The notes: generated by a model from the letters alone, not told the origin. A stretch of DNA of 64,000 nucleotides from Salinibacter sp. 10B (GCF_002954405.1 NZ_MQWC01000001.1:25864-89863); one strand, 5' to 3'; numbered from the stretch's first letter, positions 45,164 to 53,698 are shown. Numbers and translations are program-made.

Positions 45164-46957
45164 ATGCAGCAAACAACCAATCACAGAAACCGGCGGACAA
45201 CCTCCCAACACGGTCCTCCTTCAGATACGGATGGTCGTACAGGACTGAAGGACCCGAGGACTGCGAATACAGGAAGTTCTCAGAGAGAGGACGGCGGTCC
45301 GTCCGATGCCCTTTCGAAGCTGAACCGATGCGAACAGACAATCGAGCAGTATAAGGAGTCCGAGCTCCAAGCTGCTCGTGCAATGCGTCGAATCAGTAAG
45401 GAGGGGCTGCATCGGGAACTGGGTTTCATACGCATCGGAGAATATGCCAAGGAGAAGTTTGGCATCTCGAAGCAGCGGTGGTATCAACTTGTCGCTTACG
45501 CTGAGATACACGACAAGATCGACGGGCAGATCGAGTCAACCCAGGTTGACGTTCCGCTTCCAGAGAGCGAGTCGCACGTTCGCCCCCTTTCCGACTACAA
45601 GGACGATCCGGACATTCTTTTTGGAATGTGGAAAGCGGTCGTGGAAAGGTGTGACTCACTCACTCGGAAGAACGTGAAAGCAGCTGTGGACACCCTCACC
45701 GGTGGAAGTAACTCCTCCAATGAAGATGGCTCTGAGGAGGAATCTCACGGCGAGGACGCAGACTCCAACCGAGACAAGGAGAACGACTCTGAGAAGGAGA
45801 ATTCGGATGAGGACGATGGCTCAGAAGAAAACTCCGACGGGAGCGACAGCTGTGACGACTCCAGTAAGAGCAGCGAACTGGAAAAGGCGCGCAGTCACTA
45901 TTCTCCAGTGCTCGACGGACTAACCAACGGCGTTGCGGAGAGCCTTCTAGAGATCGCTGAAACGGTCTCCAGCAGCGGGCCTCTGCAAAAGAGCCACCTC
46001 GAAGATGTCCGTGCTCGCCACGAGAAGCTTTCCAGGGCTCCAACGGACGCCTCCTCATTTCCCTGCATCTCAGGAACGAAGGGGAACGTCAACGATCGCG
46101 ATGTCCTGATCGCAATTCCCGAGGAGATGCTCACCAGGAAGATGGCGAAAGTGGCCGTCCCAATCGGCGTACCTCAGGCGCAGAACGAATTTGGGATCCC
46201 GGTCTCATTCTTCGATAAGAAGCCTCCCCTCCAGGACATCCGCTCCTGTTACGAGGAAAGGGAGAGAACCCCGACGTTCAATGGCGCAAATGAGCAGATT
46301 GACTGGGCAGACTACACGATCAACCCAGTCACAGGTTGCCTCCATTCGTGTGGCTATTGCTACGCTAGATACCTGTCAGAGGAGATGGGCAGATATAAAC
46401 AGGGGTTCCACCCGACGTTCTACCCGGGGCGGCTCCTCGCCTTCTCAGAGGCACAACCACCGGAAGAGATCGACCATGTCCGCGAGAAAAATGTCTTCGT
46501 GGGCTCGATGTCGGACATCTTCGGGAAGTGGGTTCCCGACTGGATCATCCAGGCCATCCTTGACGAGGCAGAAGCGAACGCAGAGTTCAATTACCTCTTC
46601 CTCACCAAATTCCCGCAGAAGCTCAGCCGGTTCGACTTTCCCGACAACGCTTGGATCGGAACGACCGTCGATAAGCAGCACCGGGTCGGCCTGGCAGAGA
46701 GATACTTCCAGAAGGTCGACGCCTCGATCAAGTGGCTAAGCTGCGAGCCGATGCTCGAAGAGCTGGAGTTCAACGATCTGTCGACGTTCGACTGTGTCGT
46801 AATCGGCGCTCAGGAAGGCTACGGCGATATAACTGAGAAGCAGCCGGAGTTTGAGTGGGTCCTCAATCTCTGCCGCGTTGCCCAAGAAGCAGATTGCGAG
46901 ATCTACTTCAAGGAGAACATCGATCTGAACCTTCCGAAAGACCTTCCAGCCTCCTAA
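45164..46957 (+). CDS. DUF5131 (phage Gp37/Gp68-like) radical-SAM-like protein fused to an N-terminal plasmid-type DNA-binding region
   Basis: 597 residues from ATG 45164; the longer reading from 45065 runs through the leader hairpin. Residues ~45-130 contain an HTH-like unit (FIRIGEYAKEKFGISKQRWYQ, split by loops) as in plasmid/phage proteins with 'GFxSxxxYxxERxGxSxxxAYxL'. Residues ~190-250 are a Ser/Glu/Asp-rich linker. The C-terminal ~250 residues are DUF5131: WADYTINPVTGCLHSCGYC with the cysteines at about 392, 396 and 399 (C-x3-C-x2-C, a 4Fe-4S radical-SAM pattern), then VFVGSMSDIFGKWVPD, LFLTKFPQ and WLSCEPML. Radical-SAM enzymes cleave S-adenosylmethionine to a radical; the substrate of DUF5131 is unknown. 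The acidic linker fits a halophile. Confidence 0.75.
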   Translation: MQQTTNHRNRRTTSQHGPPSDTDGRTGLKDPRTANTGSSQREDGGPSDALSKLNRCEQTIEQYKESELQAARAMRRISKEGLHRELGFIRIGEYAKEKFGISKQRWYQLVAYAEIHDKIDGQIESTQVDVPLPESESHVRPLSDYKDDPDILFGMWKAVVERCDSLTRKNVKAAVDTLTGGSNSSNEDGSEEESHGEDADSNRDKENDSEKENSDEDDGSEENSDGSDSCDDSSKSSELEKARSHYSPVLDGLTNGVAESLLEIAETVSSSGPLQKSHLEDVRARHEKLSRAPTDASSFPCISGTKGNVNDRDVLIAIPEEMLTRKMAKVAVPIGVPQAQNEFGIPVSFFDKKPPLQDIRSCYEERERTPTFNGANEQIDWADYTINPVTGCLHSCGYCYARYLSEEMGRYKQGFHPTFYPGRLLAFSEAQPPEEIDHVREKNVFVGSMSDIFGKWVPDWIIQAILDEAEANAEFNYLFLTKFPQKLSRFDFPDNAWIGTTVDKQHRVGLAERYFQKVDASIKWLSCEPMLEELEFNDLSTFDCVVIGAQEGYGDITEKQPEFEWVLNLCRVAQEADCEIYFKENIDLNLPKDLPAS

Positions 46958-46969
46958 CCTTTCAATTTT

Positions 46970-47007
46970 CCGAAGCGCGGCGCCCTGAACGGGAAGCTGC
47001 GCTTCGG
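46970..47007 (+). terminator. Strong hairpin after the DUF5131 gene
   Basis: CCGAAGCGCGGC (46970-46981) pairs with GCTGCGCTTCGG (46996-47007) with a single mismatch. TTTT precedes it and TTGTTT follows it at a short distance, so it can act in either direction. It begins 12 bases after the TAA of the DUF5131 gene. Confidence 0.65.
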
Positions 47008-47111
47008 CCATTGTTTAACTCGTAGGGCGTATCTGTTCGGGGTCCTCCCGAGACCTGGCCCTATGACCGATACTAACTCGTCTTCTCAATCAACAAACTT
47101 CGACTTACCTT

Positions 47112-47402
47112 ATGGCTATTGATTCTGCCGAGCGAAACTCAACCGACTCTAAGGGCAGCTCATCCCCCTGCGAGACTGTCCCTCAGAACGACGTTCGAAA
47201 AATATTGAATTACATGGGATGTGACGAACTTCGACCTCTCGATGAAAAAAATTGGATCTCCATCGGTGAGATCGACAATCGTTATGGTACGACGGACCAG
47301 ACTCAAGTTCGAAGCGCCGGAGCAAATATGCCAGTTCGTCTGATTAATGCAGAAAGTGGTTCCGTCGTCGCCCATGCTCGCTCTTCTCCATCCAAAGAGT
47401 AG
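47112..47402 (+). CDS. Unknown 96-residue protein
   Basis: The first 20 residues are polar. The centre (QNDVRKILNYMGCDELRPLDEKNWISIGEI) and the end (ANMPVRLINAESGSVVAHA) show mixed helix and strand. No family recognised. It lies between the DUF5131 gene and parA on the same strand with its own upstream gap, so it may be a small plasmid regulator. The coding call rests on the clean frame and plausible composition only. Confidence 0.4.
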   Translation: MAIDSAERNSTDSKGSSSPCETVPQNDVRKILNYMGCDELRPLDEKNWISIGEIDNRYGTTDQTQVRSAGANMPVRLINAESGSVVAHARSSPSKE

Positions 47403-47602
47403 CCCATGGTTACTCGCGCAACCGATATTTACCTGCAGGTACGATGTCTTGACTACTGAGGAGCTACGGCGACCCTTTTTTCATTTCCACAACGAGAGAA
47501 TACGCAGGACCTGTTAGTTCATTTCGACCCAAGCCCAATTCCGATACGAGCAAAGCGGATGCTCAGTCCCTAAGATATTAGGTCGTCTTGTCGACATAAC
47601 GG

Positions 47603-47664
47603 CAAGGTGTCTTAACACTTGCGAGTCAAGCCACCTTGACGATAAGTCGCTATATCTATATATT
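47603..47664 (+). promoter_or_regulatory. parA promoter with overlapping inverted repeats
   Basis: A -35 box TTGACG (47636-47641) and a -10 box TATATT (47659-47664) are 17 bases apart, a near-ideal sigma-70-type promoter. The -35 box overlaps the perfect inverted repeat GTCAAG-CCAC-CTTGAC (47625-47640). A second dyad, CAAGGTGT-CTTA-ACACTTG (47603-47621), lies directly upstream. This is the usual arrangement for autorepression of a partition operon. The 13-mer TGACGATAAGTCG at 47637-47649 recurs inside the partner gene at 48761-48773. The rest of the 47403-47602 gap shows no gene. Confidence 0.65.
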
Positions 47665-47707
47665 CTCTACTGTTACAACTCAGCCCATCCAACCCGCCAA
47701 GCTCCCC

Positions 47708-48547
47708 ATGCCAGAAGTAATCTCCGTCGTCAACCAGAAAGGCGGCGTAGGTAAGACAACCACGACTGTAAACCTGGCCGCTGGCCTCAGTGAAATTGGT
47801 CAGTCGGTCTTAGTGATCGACTTCGACGCGCAGATGAACTCCACGAATTGGATGCTCGGCCGTGAGACTGAGGAGGACGAAGCGAGCATCTTCGACAGCC
47901 TAGACACTGTGGCAGGTGAGGAGGCGGAAGAGTTTTCCCTCGCTGAACTGGCTGAGGACAGTGGCGCCGGTTTCGACTTTATCCCGGCCGGAGAAGACAT
48001 GATTGCTAACACCTTCGACTCGACCATCGGCCGAAGCGGAGCTTATCCTAATCAGCTCCGAGTCCGAGTTGAGGAATTGGAGCGCGAATTTGAGAAAGGG
48101 CTTATTTCGACTCCTAACGGGCCATACGACTATTGCCTAGTGGACTGCCCTCCCTCCCTCGGAAGAGCCATCATGGTGGCGCTCGTTGGCTCTGACGGAA
48201 TCCTGGTACCTGTAGCGGCCGATGGGTTCAGCATGCAGGGGCTCAAGCAGCTGTTAAACACCATCCGAGAGGTACGAATCAACAATTCGGATCTGGAGAT
48301 CATCGGAATCCTGGCGAACAACCTCGACCTTCGATCCGGTCTCGTCAAAGACATGGAAGAAGCGCTGCACAACCGTTACGAAGATCTGATGTTTGAGACC
48401 TCGATCCCCTGGCGCTCGAAGATCAACGAGGTCACGACCCTTGGAACCTATCTGAAAGACCACGCCCCCTCGTCCGATGCCCGATCTTTCTACAAGAGCT
48501 TAGCACACGAGGTTGTAGAGCGCACCCAAGCACCTACCCCTGCCTAG
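47708..48547 (+). CDS. parA: ParA-family partition ATPase
   Basis: 279 residues from ATG 47708 (MPEVISVVNQKGGVGKTTTT); the frame opens upstream but the family begins here. The deviant Walker A is KGGVGKTT at residues 11-18 with the signature lysine 11, Walker A' is VLVIDFDAQMN near 38, and Walker B is YDYCLVDCPPSLG near 140. No N-terminal DNA-binding extension is present, so this is the short (Soj/type Ib-like) form. ParA binds DNA nonspecifically with ATP and moves the plasmid through its partner at the centromere. The partner gene follows after 52 bases. Confidence 0.93.
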   Translation: MPEVISVVNQKGGVGKTTTTVNLAAGLSEIGQSVLVIDFDAQMNSTNWMLGRETEEDEASIFDSLDTVAGEEAEEFSLAELAEDSGAGFDFIPAGEDMIANTFDSTIGRSGAYPNQLRVRVEELEREFEKGLISTPNGPYDYCLVDCPPSLGRAIMVALVGSDGILVPVAADGFSMQGLKQLLNTIREVRINNSDLEIIGILANNLDLRSGLVKDMEEALHNRYEDLMFETSIPWRSKINEVTTLGTYLKDHAPSSDARSFYKSLAHEVVERTQAPTPA

Positions 48548-48599
48548 GTAAGCTTACTTTGCCGCCAGACACGATCTGCTAGCACAACTAGGAATCCTT

Positions 48600-49052
48600 A
48601 TGCCCAAAAAGCGAAGCAACCGACCAGATGTTGACGACCTCCTTCCAGAAGTCGACGAGGAAATGCAGGGTGGCGCGGCGGATACTGAAAGCCGTAGGTC
48701 GTCAAGCCGAGATGACGATATGTCCTCTAGCCAACAAGACGATAAAGAGGTAAGTCGTCATGACGATAAGTCGATACTCGCACAGCAGCTGGGATTGTTC
48801 ATGGAGGGTCCGGAATCGCCGTATGAGCCAGGCCTTCCAGAACTGGAGGCCAGAGCCAATGGCTACTTAAGTAGCGAGGTAGAGGAGGCTCTCCAGCAGG
48901 CAGCCTCGGTCTTGAAGAATCGCTTCGATGGAGTCTCAAAAAGCCTAATCATGAACTACGCGATTCGGGTGGCCCTTTGGGAACTGAGAGAAAACGCGGA
49001 GAAGAGCCAGCTCGTGGAATGGCTTAAGGAAGTAGCTAACGAGAAGAAGTAG
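48600..49052 (+). CDS. Probable centromere-binding partner of ParA
   Basis: 150 residues. The first ~60 are acidic and Ser-rich, with runs of Asp, probably disordered. The last ~75 (LEARANGYLSSEV, QAASVLKNRFDGVSKS, LIMNYAIRVALWEL) are helical and could form a ribbon-helix-helix or small helical DNA-binding dimer. It directly follows parA, the standard place of parB/parG. It is not a classical ParB (no CTPase box). The gene carries TGACGATAAGTCG and related GACGATA repeats (48711-48773) that resemble the parA promoter region. Confidence 0.65.
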   Translation: MPKKRSNRPDVDDLLPEVDEEMQGGAADTESRRSSSRDDDMSSSQQDDKEVSRHDDKSILAQQLGLFMEGPESPYEPGLPELEARANGYLSSEVEEALQQAASVLKNRFDGVSKSLIMNYAIRVALWELRENAEKSQLVEWLKEVANEKK

Positions 49053-49133
49053 GTCCAACCATCATCAAACCTCCAGAGAACAGAATCGACAAAGTCGCGC
49101 TCGCTCCTCAGAGTTATGCGCGAGGTCAGACTC

Positions 49134-49234
49134 TTATCCGCAGGTACGAAGCCAACCAGATATACTTCGTACCTCAGGGTAAGAACCGGTGCTGAGCGCC
49201 CTTTCCCTAGGGTTTGGTTCGTCCCCTAAGGTAA
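49134..49234. repeat. Inverted pair plus degenerate copy of the plasmid iteron
   Basis: An inverted copy TTATCC-GCA-GGTACGA (49134-49149) faces a forward copy TCGTACC-TCA-GGGTAA (49167-49182), followed by a degenerate forward copy TCGTCCC-CTA-AGGTAA (49219-49234). Inverted iteron pairs usually serve as the operator for initiator autorepression or for handcuffing. They lie 130-230 bases upstream of the main array. Confidence 0.65.
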
Positions 49235-49363
49235 GTGTGCTATCTGATCACTCGGCTCCTCATCCCAATATTAGCTCATCGAATCGCTTTCGTTAGCAGA
49301 CTCACGACCCCAGGCCAACGCGCACACGTGTGGCGGCTGTGATAATCGTGAACGTTGCCACCT

Positions 49364-49521
49364 TCGTACCTGCTGGTAAATCGACCATCGTACCAAGGAG
49401 TAAATGCATCGTACCAGTGGATAAGAGCCATCGTTACAGAGGATAAGACCCCAATTTTCACTGCGTACCTACAGATAACGACCTCCGTTACCAAGGATAA
49501 GTGCATCGTACCTGCGGATAA
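49364..49521 (+). repeat. Iteron array of the replication origin (seven direct copies)
   Basis: Consensus TCGTACC-NNN-GGATAA. Copies begin at 49364, 49388, 49409, 49431, 49463, 49485 and 49506. Spacings are 24, 21, 22, 32, 22 and 21 bases, so most lie two helical turns apart; the wider 32-base gap divides the array 4+3. Two copies read CGTTAC in place of CGTACC. A DnaA-like box and AT-rich DNA follow directly, then the rep gene, so this is the origin (oriV) of an iteron plasmid. Confidence 0.85.
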
Positions 49522-49531
49522 TTTACACATC

Positions 49532-49540
49532 TTATCAACA
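49532..49540 (+). promoter_or_regulatory. DnaA-like box at the origin
   Basis: TTATCAACA differs from the consensus TTATCCACA at one base. It lies 11 bases after the last iteron, at the edge of the AT-rich stretch running to about 49640 where strand opening would be expected. Confidence 0.55.
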
Positions 49541-49596
49541 TCCCGTAAGACCTTGTCTCTCAGTACTGTACGCGATTAAGAGTAGTCTGTAGCCAC

Positions 49597-49626
49597 TTGA
49601 CTTACACTTATGTTTTAGTGTTTTAT
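49597..49626 (+). promoter_or_regulatory. Candidate rep promoter
   Basis: TTGACT (49597-49602) and TTTTAT (49621-49626) are separated by 18 bases in AT-rich DNA 70 bases before the rep ATG. A shifted -10 (TATTGT) is also possible. Confidence 0.45.
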
Positions 49627-49696
49627 TGTATTAATGGACGCGCGAGGACCGACAGGCGGGGAGCCAACCTTCTTTTTAACGAAATGGGGCTGAATA

Positions 49697-51037
49697 ATGT
49701 CAGACCTCAGCCAGATGACTCTATTCGAGGAAGAGGAGCCAACCCTGGTAGCAAGTGGGATCGACGACATGAACCTCGTCGAGGTACTCCTCGGGCTGCC
49801 TGGTCGAAGGCGTCCCCCAGAGGACAAAACGATCTCAGTCCCTTGGGAGAAAGACGACCGGTCCTACTACCTCGAGTACAACAACTCGTGGCTGCGAATC
49901 GATTGGGAAAGCAGACGCAGGGATACAGGCAAGAAGGACGACTTTTACCTTGAGGTACGAAGCCCTGAGAGCAAAGGGCTCCCTACCAAGAGCGTAGAGG
50001 ACGTATTCGTGGCCCTCATGGACCTAACCGCGAGAGAGAACTTCACAAGTCCAAAAATAAAAACCACTCGGCACGAACTGCTCTCCATCATGAAGCACTC
50101 CGATGGAGGAAAGGCCTACCAGCGTCTCGAAGAGACACTTTCACAGCTCGTGAACCTCACAGTTGAGACAAACGCCTTCTGGAATCCCAAGAAGGAAACC
50201 TACTTCAAAAGCGAGTTCAGCATAATCGACTCAACTGACCTCGAACGCTCCCAGGGAGACCATAACGCCGAGACACACATCACCTGGGGATCGAAGATGT
50301 TCGAGATCTTCCAGAAGGGATACCTAAAACGGCTCGACACAGATTTCTACTACTCGCTATCCAACACCACAACCCGCCGAATATTCAGGTGGCTGGACAA
50401 GCACTTTCGACACTATCCGACGGTAGAAGTGGATGTACTCCGGTTTGCCCATAAGACCCTCGGCTTCGGGGTCTCTTACAAGTACCCGAGTCAAGTCCTT
50501 CAGAAACTTGAGAAACGCTTGGACGAGCTCGTAGAAAGAGGCTTCTGCAAATGGAAAGTGGTCGATTCGAAGACAGACTCAGGACGTAAGTTCATCTTCT
50601 CACGACGAACACAGTACACGGCCGTCCTCTTCCCAAGGCGCGATCTGATAATAGAGGCGCTTGAACGTCACGGCCTGAATCGGGCAAGCGAATTCGTAGA
50701 CCGACACGGCTGGGACCGGTGCCTTCGACACCTCGAATACCTTGAACACCGACTGCAATCAGGAAAGAAGGAGATACAAAACCCTGGAGGGTGGTTAGCA
50801 GATGCCATAGAGCAAGACAGGCGTCTGCCCAGTGGCATCAAAGAGAAGATATCAGAGTGCCGAGAACAAACAGTCGAGTGGTGCAACCAAATGTACCAGG
50901 CCCTTTCACTGGAGGAAAAAAGCAAGCTAGAACAACGAATCAAGAAAGAACTTGAGGGATGCAATGAAGAGGAAAAAGAAATAATGGAACGCCAGTGGAG
51001 AAACCGGCTACTGCTGAATAGAATCAAACAATTCTAA
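49697..51037 (+). CDS. Plasmid replication initiator (RPA/replication initiator protein A family)
   Basis: 446 residues. The central ~250 residues match the RPA initiator pattern: DVFVALMDLTAREN, TTRHELLSIMKHSDGGKAYQRLEETLSQL (split into two helices with a winged-helix rhythm), YFKSEFSIIDS, LDTDFYYSLSNTTTRRIFRWLDKHF, and a second winged helix around YPSQVLQKLEKRLDELVERGF. Such proteins bind iterons and open the origin. Iterons and a DnaA-like box lie directly upstream. The C-terminal ~120 residues are charged helices. It starts at ATG 49697 with a weak ribosome site. Confidence 0.85.
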   Translation: MSDLSQMTLFEEEEPTLVASGIDDMNLVEVLLGLPGRRRPPEDKTISVPWEKDDRSYYLEYNNSWLRIDWESRRRDTGKKDDFYLEVRSPESKGLPTKSVEDVFVALMDLTARENFTSPKIKTTRHELLSIMKHSDGGKAYQRLEETLSQLVNLTVETNAFWNPKKETYFKSEFSIIDSTDLERSQGDHNAETHITWGSKMFEIFQKGYLKRLDTDFYYSLSNTTTRRIFRWLDKHFRHYPTVEVDVLRFAHKTLGFGVSYKYPSQVLQKLEKRLDELVERGFCKWKVVDSKTDSGRKFIFSRRTQYTAVLFPRRDLIIEALERHGLNRASEFVDRHGWDRCLRHLEYLEHRLQSGKKEIQNPGGWLADAIEQDRRLPSGIKEKISECREQTVEWCNQMYQALSLEEKSKLEQRIKKELEGCNEEEKEIMERQWRNRLLLNRIKQF

Positions 51038-51668
51038 GCCCCACGGAAGTCCGTTATTGCAAGATCTATCTTTCCGAAGAGCAAGATGACGGTCTCCCTC
51101 ATTTCTTATTTGCTGCAGCGGCTCGTTAATGTAGACAATGGGGGATGGCAATCTGCACTGGATAGGTTACCTTCATCTGCAATAACAGAAATACTTCCTG
51201 CCTATAGTAACATACTCCCTAAGCGCACCGTAGCGTGGCGATAATATCTTCCTCGCACTACTGCGCGACCTTATCAATCTTCCCATCTCGGCGAACTAGC
51301 CGTCCAGCTCGGCTCGGCGATCTCCTCATCGCTGCCGCGCACCGCGCTGATGCAACATATCCAGCCGAGAAGAGGATAGAAGCACCCTAAGCTCTCTGCC
51401 TGCCGATAAGCCTCTTCATTGACAAGTGTCCTGCAGGCGGCTCATCTTGCTTTCGTGGCGCTCCAGGTGAGCATCGAGGAGGGACTCGCGAGGAAGAGCA
51501 GATCTCGATGGTCGAGCAACGTAGGTCATCACAGAAGTGAGCACTGGAAATGGGAGAGGTGTCCAATGACAGTTATGGGAAGCAGCCCGGACAGACGCTA
51601 CCGATGACTTTCCGGGCCTCACGTCTTAGCTTGCCAGCGAAGTGAAAGTCCCATCACGCATAACCGGT
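51038..51668. other. 631-base gap downstream of rep, no gene supported
   Basis: I see no coding frame with family features. A loose inverted pair TTATTGCA (about 51053) and TGCAATAA (about 51176), and a hairpin GCCCGG/CCGGGC (about 51585-51617) without a T tract are present. It may hold the end of the rep transcript and the promoter of the next gene. Confidence 0.4.
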
Positions 51669-51926
51669 ATGCCCGAAAACGAAGGATCTGACCTGCGGAC
51701 CTGGATCAAGGTTGGGGACGACCCGCTCCGCTACGAATACGGCCGGGAGAATCCCGGCCCAAATGGTCCGCTCGTCAAAGATCAGCTCGCATACGTGGAA
51801 GAAGAGAAGCACTCCTCATACTTCCACTGGGAAACCTACACGCGCCATGACAAGGGCGCGAAGCCAAGCAGGGAGGAGGCGCAGGCGGCAGCCGTCGAGG
51901 CTCTCCGTAAGGAGAGAAGAGAGTAG
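51669..51926 (+). CDS. Unknown 85-residue protein
   Basis: From ATG 51669 (MPENEGSDLRTWIKV). Strand-rich centre (LRYEYGRENPGPNG, SYFHWETYTRHDK) and a charged C-terminal helix (REEAQAAAVEALRKERRE). No family recognised. It precedes the phosphatase gene by 52 bases on the same strand, so they may be cotranscribed. Confidence 0.45.
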   Translation: MPENEGSDLRTWIKVGDDPLRYEYGRENPGPNGPLVKDQLAYVEEEKHSSYFHWETYTRHDKGAKPSREEAQAAAVEALRKERRE

Positions 51927-51978
51927 TGGAAACTGTCCCAGCAAAGCGAATCCGACCTGACTCGGTTCGCCCGAAGCT

Positions 51979-52389
51979 ATGCCCTCCGTCACAGTCTATG
52001 AGAACCTCACCGTCGGCCCATACGAGGAAGCCAAGACTCCTCTCGATGGGATAAAAGCGCTTCTGAACGTGGCTGAGGAGCACTCACTGCCGGAGACGAA
52101 CCTCCCAGCCCATAAAGTACCGATCGTCGACATGCAGCCGATCCCAGCCGAGCAGCTGGAGGAGGCTGTTCGATGGATCGACGAGCATATCGGTGATCAT
52201 CACATCTATCTCTTCTGCAACGCTGGCGTCGGCCGATCGCCGTCGGTAGCAGTGGCCTACCTTTGTTGCTACCGAGGATTCTCGTTCGGTGAAGCCGTAG
52301 AGCACGTCGCCCGGCGAAAGCCAGACATCTCAACGCTTCCCATGCTGATCGAACGGATCGATACCGTCAAGTCTCGTCTCGGTCGATAA
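51979..52389 (+). CDS. Dual-specificity protein phosphatase
   Basis: 136 residues. The active-site loop is FCNAGVGRSPS with nucleophile Cys80 and Arg86 (C-x5-R), followed by the helix SVAVAYLCCYRGFSFGEAVE. The upstream VDMQPIP supplies a candidate general-acid Asp (about residue 51). These are the features of the DSP/PTP superfamily. It should remove phosphate from Tyr/Ser/Thr or from a nucleotide or RNA 5' end, as some small DSPs do. A eukaryote-like DSP on a plasmid is uncommon but not unique. No kinase is encoded nearby. Confidence 0.85.
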   Translation: MPSVTVYENLTVGPYEEAKTPLDGIKALLNVAEEHSLPETNLPAHKVPIVDMQPIPAEQLEEAVRWIDEHIGDHHIYLFCNAGVGRSPSVAVAYLCCYRGFSFGEAVEHVARRKPDISTLPMLIERIDTVKSRLGR

Positions 52390-52854
52390 TGAAGTAGACC
52401 CGAGACGACCTGGAACCCCTCATATCTGAAGTCCCTCCCCCCACACCTGTCGCGGCCCGGACCCAGGAAGCGCCCCACCTACATGAAACCAACGCTAGGT
52501 GGCGAAGAAAGGGCTTCGGAGTACAGCTCTGAACTCCAACGGAGCCTCCGGAACTCAGGCGGGAAGTTTCGCCAGACTCGGAGTTGGAGGGTACCACGGG
52601 CTCTGAGCTAACCGAGGATTCTCATGATCCAAGACGGACTGAATCAGCAGGAAGTCTGACTTGCCCCGCCCATGCAAACGAAGATCAGTCAGAATCCTGG
52701 ACTCCTTGAGTCAGATTCTTGGACATCTCCGTAATCCCCGAATCATCCGCTGCAAATAAAACTTGTAGATAGCGGCGCTGCAAACAGCAACCGCCAAGAA
52801 AAAGGTCGGCCCCACACGGGAGCCGACCTTAGACCTTAATCATCGTCCGCAGAG
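52390..52854. other. 465-base gap, no gene supported
   Basis: Nothing recognisable except the hairpin at its right end (52797-52830). Short frames overlap the neighbours or lack features. Confidence 0.4.
52797..52830 (-). terminator. Intrinsic terminator pointing left, without an obvious feeding gene
   Basis: AAGGTCGGC (52802-52810) pairs perfectly with GCCGACCTT (52822-52830). On the minus strand the stem is followed by TTTTTC; on the plus strand it is followed by AGACCTT, a poor tract. It would therefore stop transcription coming from the right, where only plus-strand genes are apparent. It could end an antisense or small RNA made from within 52830-53700. Confidence 0.55.
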
Positions 52855-53679
52855 ATGCAGGCAGTTGGAGCTGCCAGCATCAGCCATCGAACAAATACAC
52901 AAACTCTCTCGATGACCGCACATACTTGTACACCTGCAGGTGAGGATGATCCTGAACGGGGCAATAGCCTCGTAGACCTGGACCGTCTCTTGACCAGCCT
53001 CGAAGCGATTCAGACGAGTCTCGTCCCCCCAGCAGACTTTGACGAAGAGCTCGCCGACCTAGAGCGAGCATACCTTGAGCTTTGTCTTACCGTAGCAGAG
53101 CAGCTCGCGCCTGAAGAAAAGGGCCAACTCAACGCGGGAGTGGTGTACTCGGCCCTGTCTCCGTTTTCGACGCAAATGCTGAAGCCGGAGCGAGGCGGGA
53201 TCGGGATCACCAATCTACCCGACTCCCCAACCGCCCTCGTCACAAAGCGACACCGATACCAGCAGACCGAGTACCGCATTGGGGAGGCCACCCGAAAGGC
53301 CCACTCGACACTCCCAAAGTGGGATGGGCAGATCGCCGGATTGGCCAAGGCCGCAAGCGAAGCAGTCCAAACCGGTAGCGCTGGCAAACTCGCGGCCGGG
53401 TATACGACAGCCGAACATACAATAGCAGCGCGCGGAGCAAGCGAGCCAAGCGGAACCGCAGAAGGGGACATGGCCACAGAGCAGAACCGCGGGCCAGATC
53501 AGGGAAGCCCAAGCCTGGACACAGGACCGGAGACCGACGGGAGCAGCGGCGACAGGCACAACGGCACCACCCGGATGACCAGCCCGCCCCGGAAGCCCGG
53601 CAGGAACACCCCCCGGGCCGGGGGACCGCCCCCAGGGAGAGACCCCCAAGCGGCACCCCCAGGCCATAGGCCAGGGTGA
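52855..53679 (+). CDS. Unknown 274-residue protein with a Pro/Gly-rich tail
   Basis: ATG 52855 is the longest start; ATG 52912 (MTAHTCTPAGED) is possible. The first ~150 residues are helical and acidic (DLDRLLTSLEAIQTS, DEELADLERAYLELCLTVAEQL). The last ~70 are Pro/Gly/Arg-rich low-complexity sequence over several C runs. It ends at TGA 53677-53679, only 20 bases before the TTG start of the polymerase-like gene, whose frame is already open from 53579. The tail may therefore be an artefact of a frame change and the two genes could belong together. No family recognised. Confidence 0.5.
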   Translation: MQAVGAASISHRTNTQTLSMTAHTCTPAGEDDPERGNSLVDLDRLLTSLEAIQTSLVPPADFDEELADLERAYLELCLTVAEQLAPEEKGQLNAGVVYSALSPFSTQMLKPERGGIGITNLPDSPTALVTKRHRYQQTEYRIGEATRKAHSTLPKWDGQIAGLAKAASEAVQTGSAGKLAAGYTTAEHTIAARGASEPSGTAEGDMATEQNRGPDQGSPSLDTGPETDGSSGDRHNGTTRMTSPPRKPGRNTPRAGGPPPGRDPQAAPPGHRPG

Positions 53680-53698
53680 TATTTACCGCATCAACCGC

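Noticed and set aside
49134..49521. CRISPR array
   Set aside because: The repeats are short (about 16 bases), degenerate and 21-22 bases apart without unique spacers, and there are no cas genes; they are iterons. The Cas4-like nuclease belongs to the helicase module.
53215..53667. Minus-strand Gly/Cys/Trp-rich frames of 138-155 residues
   Set aside because: Composition follows from the Pro/Gly-rich plus-strand gene; no ribosome site or family.
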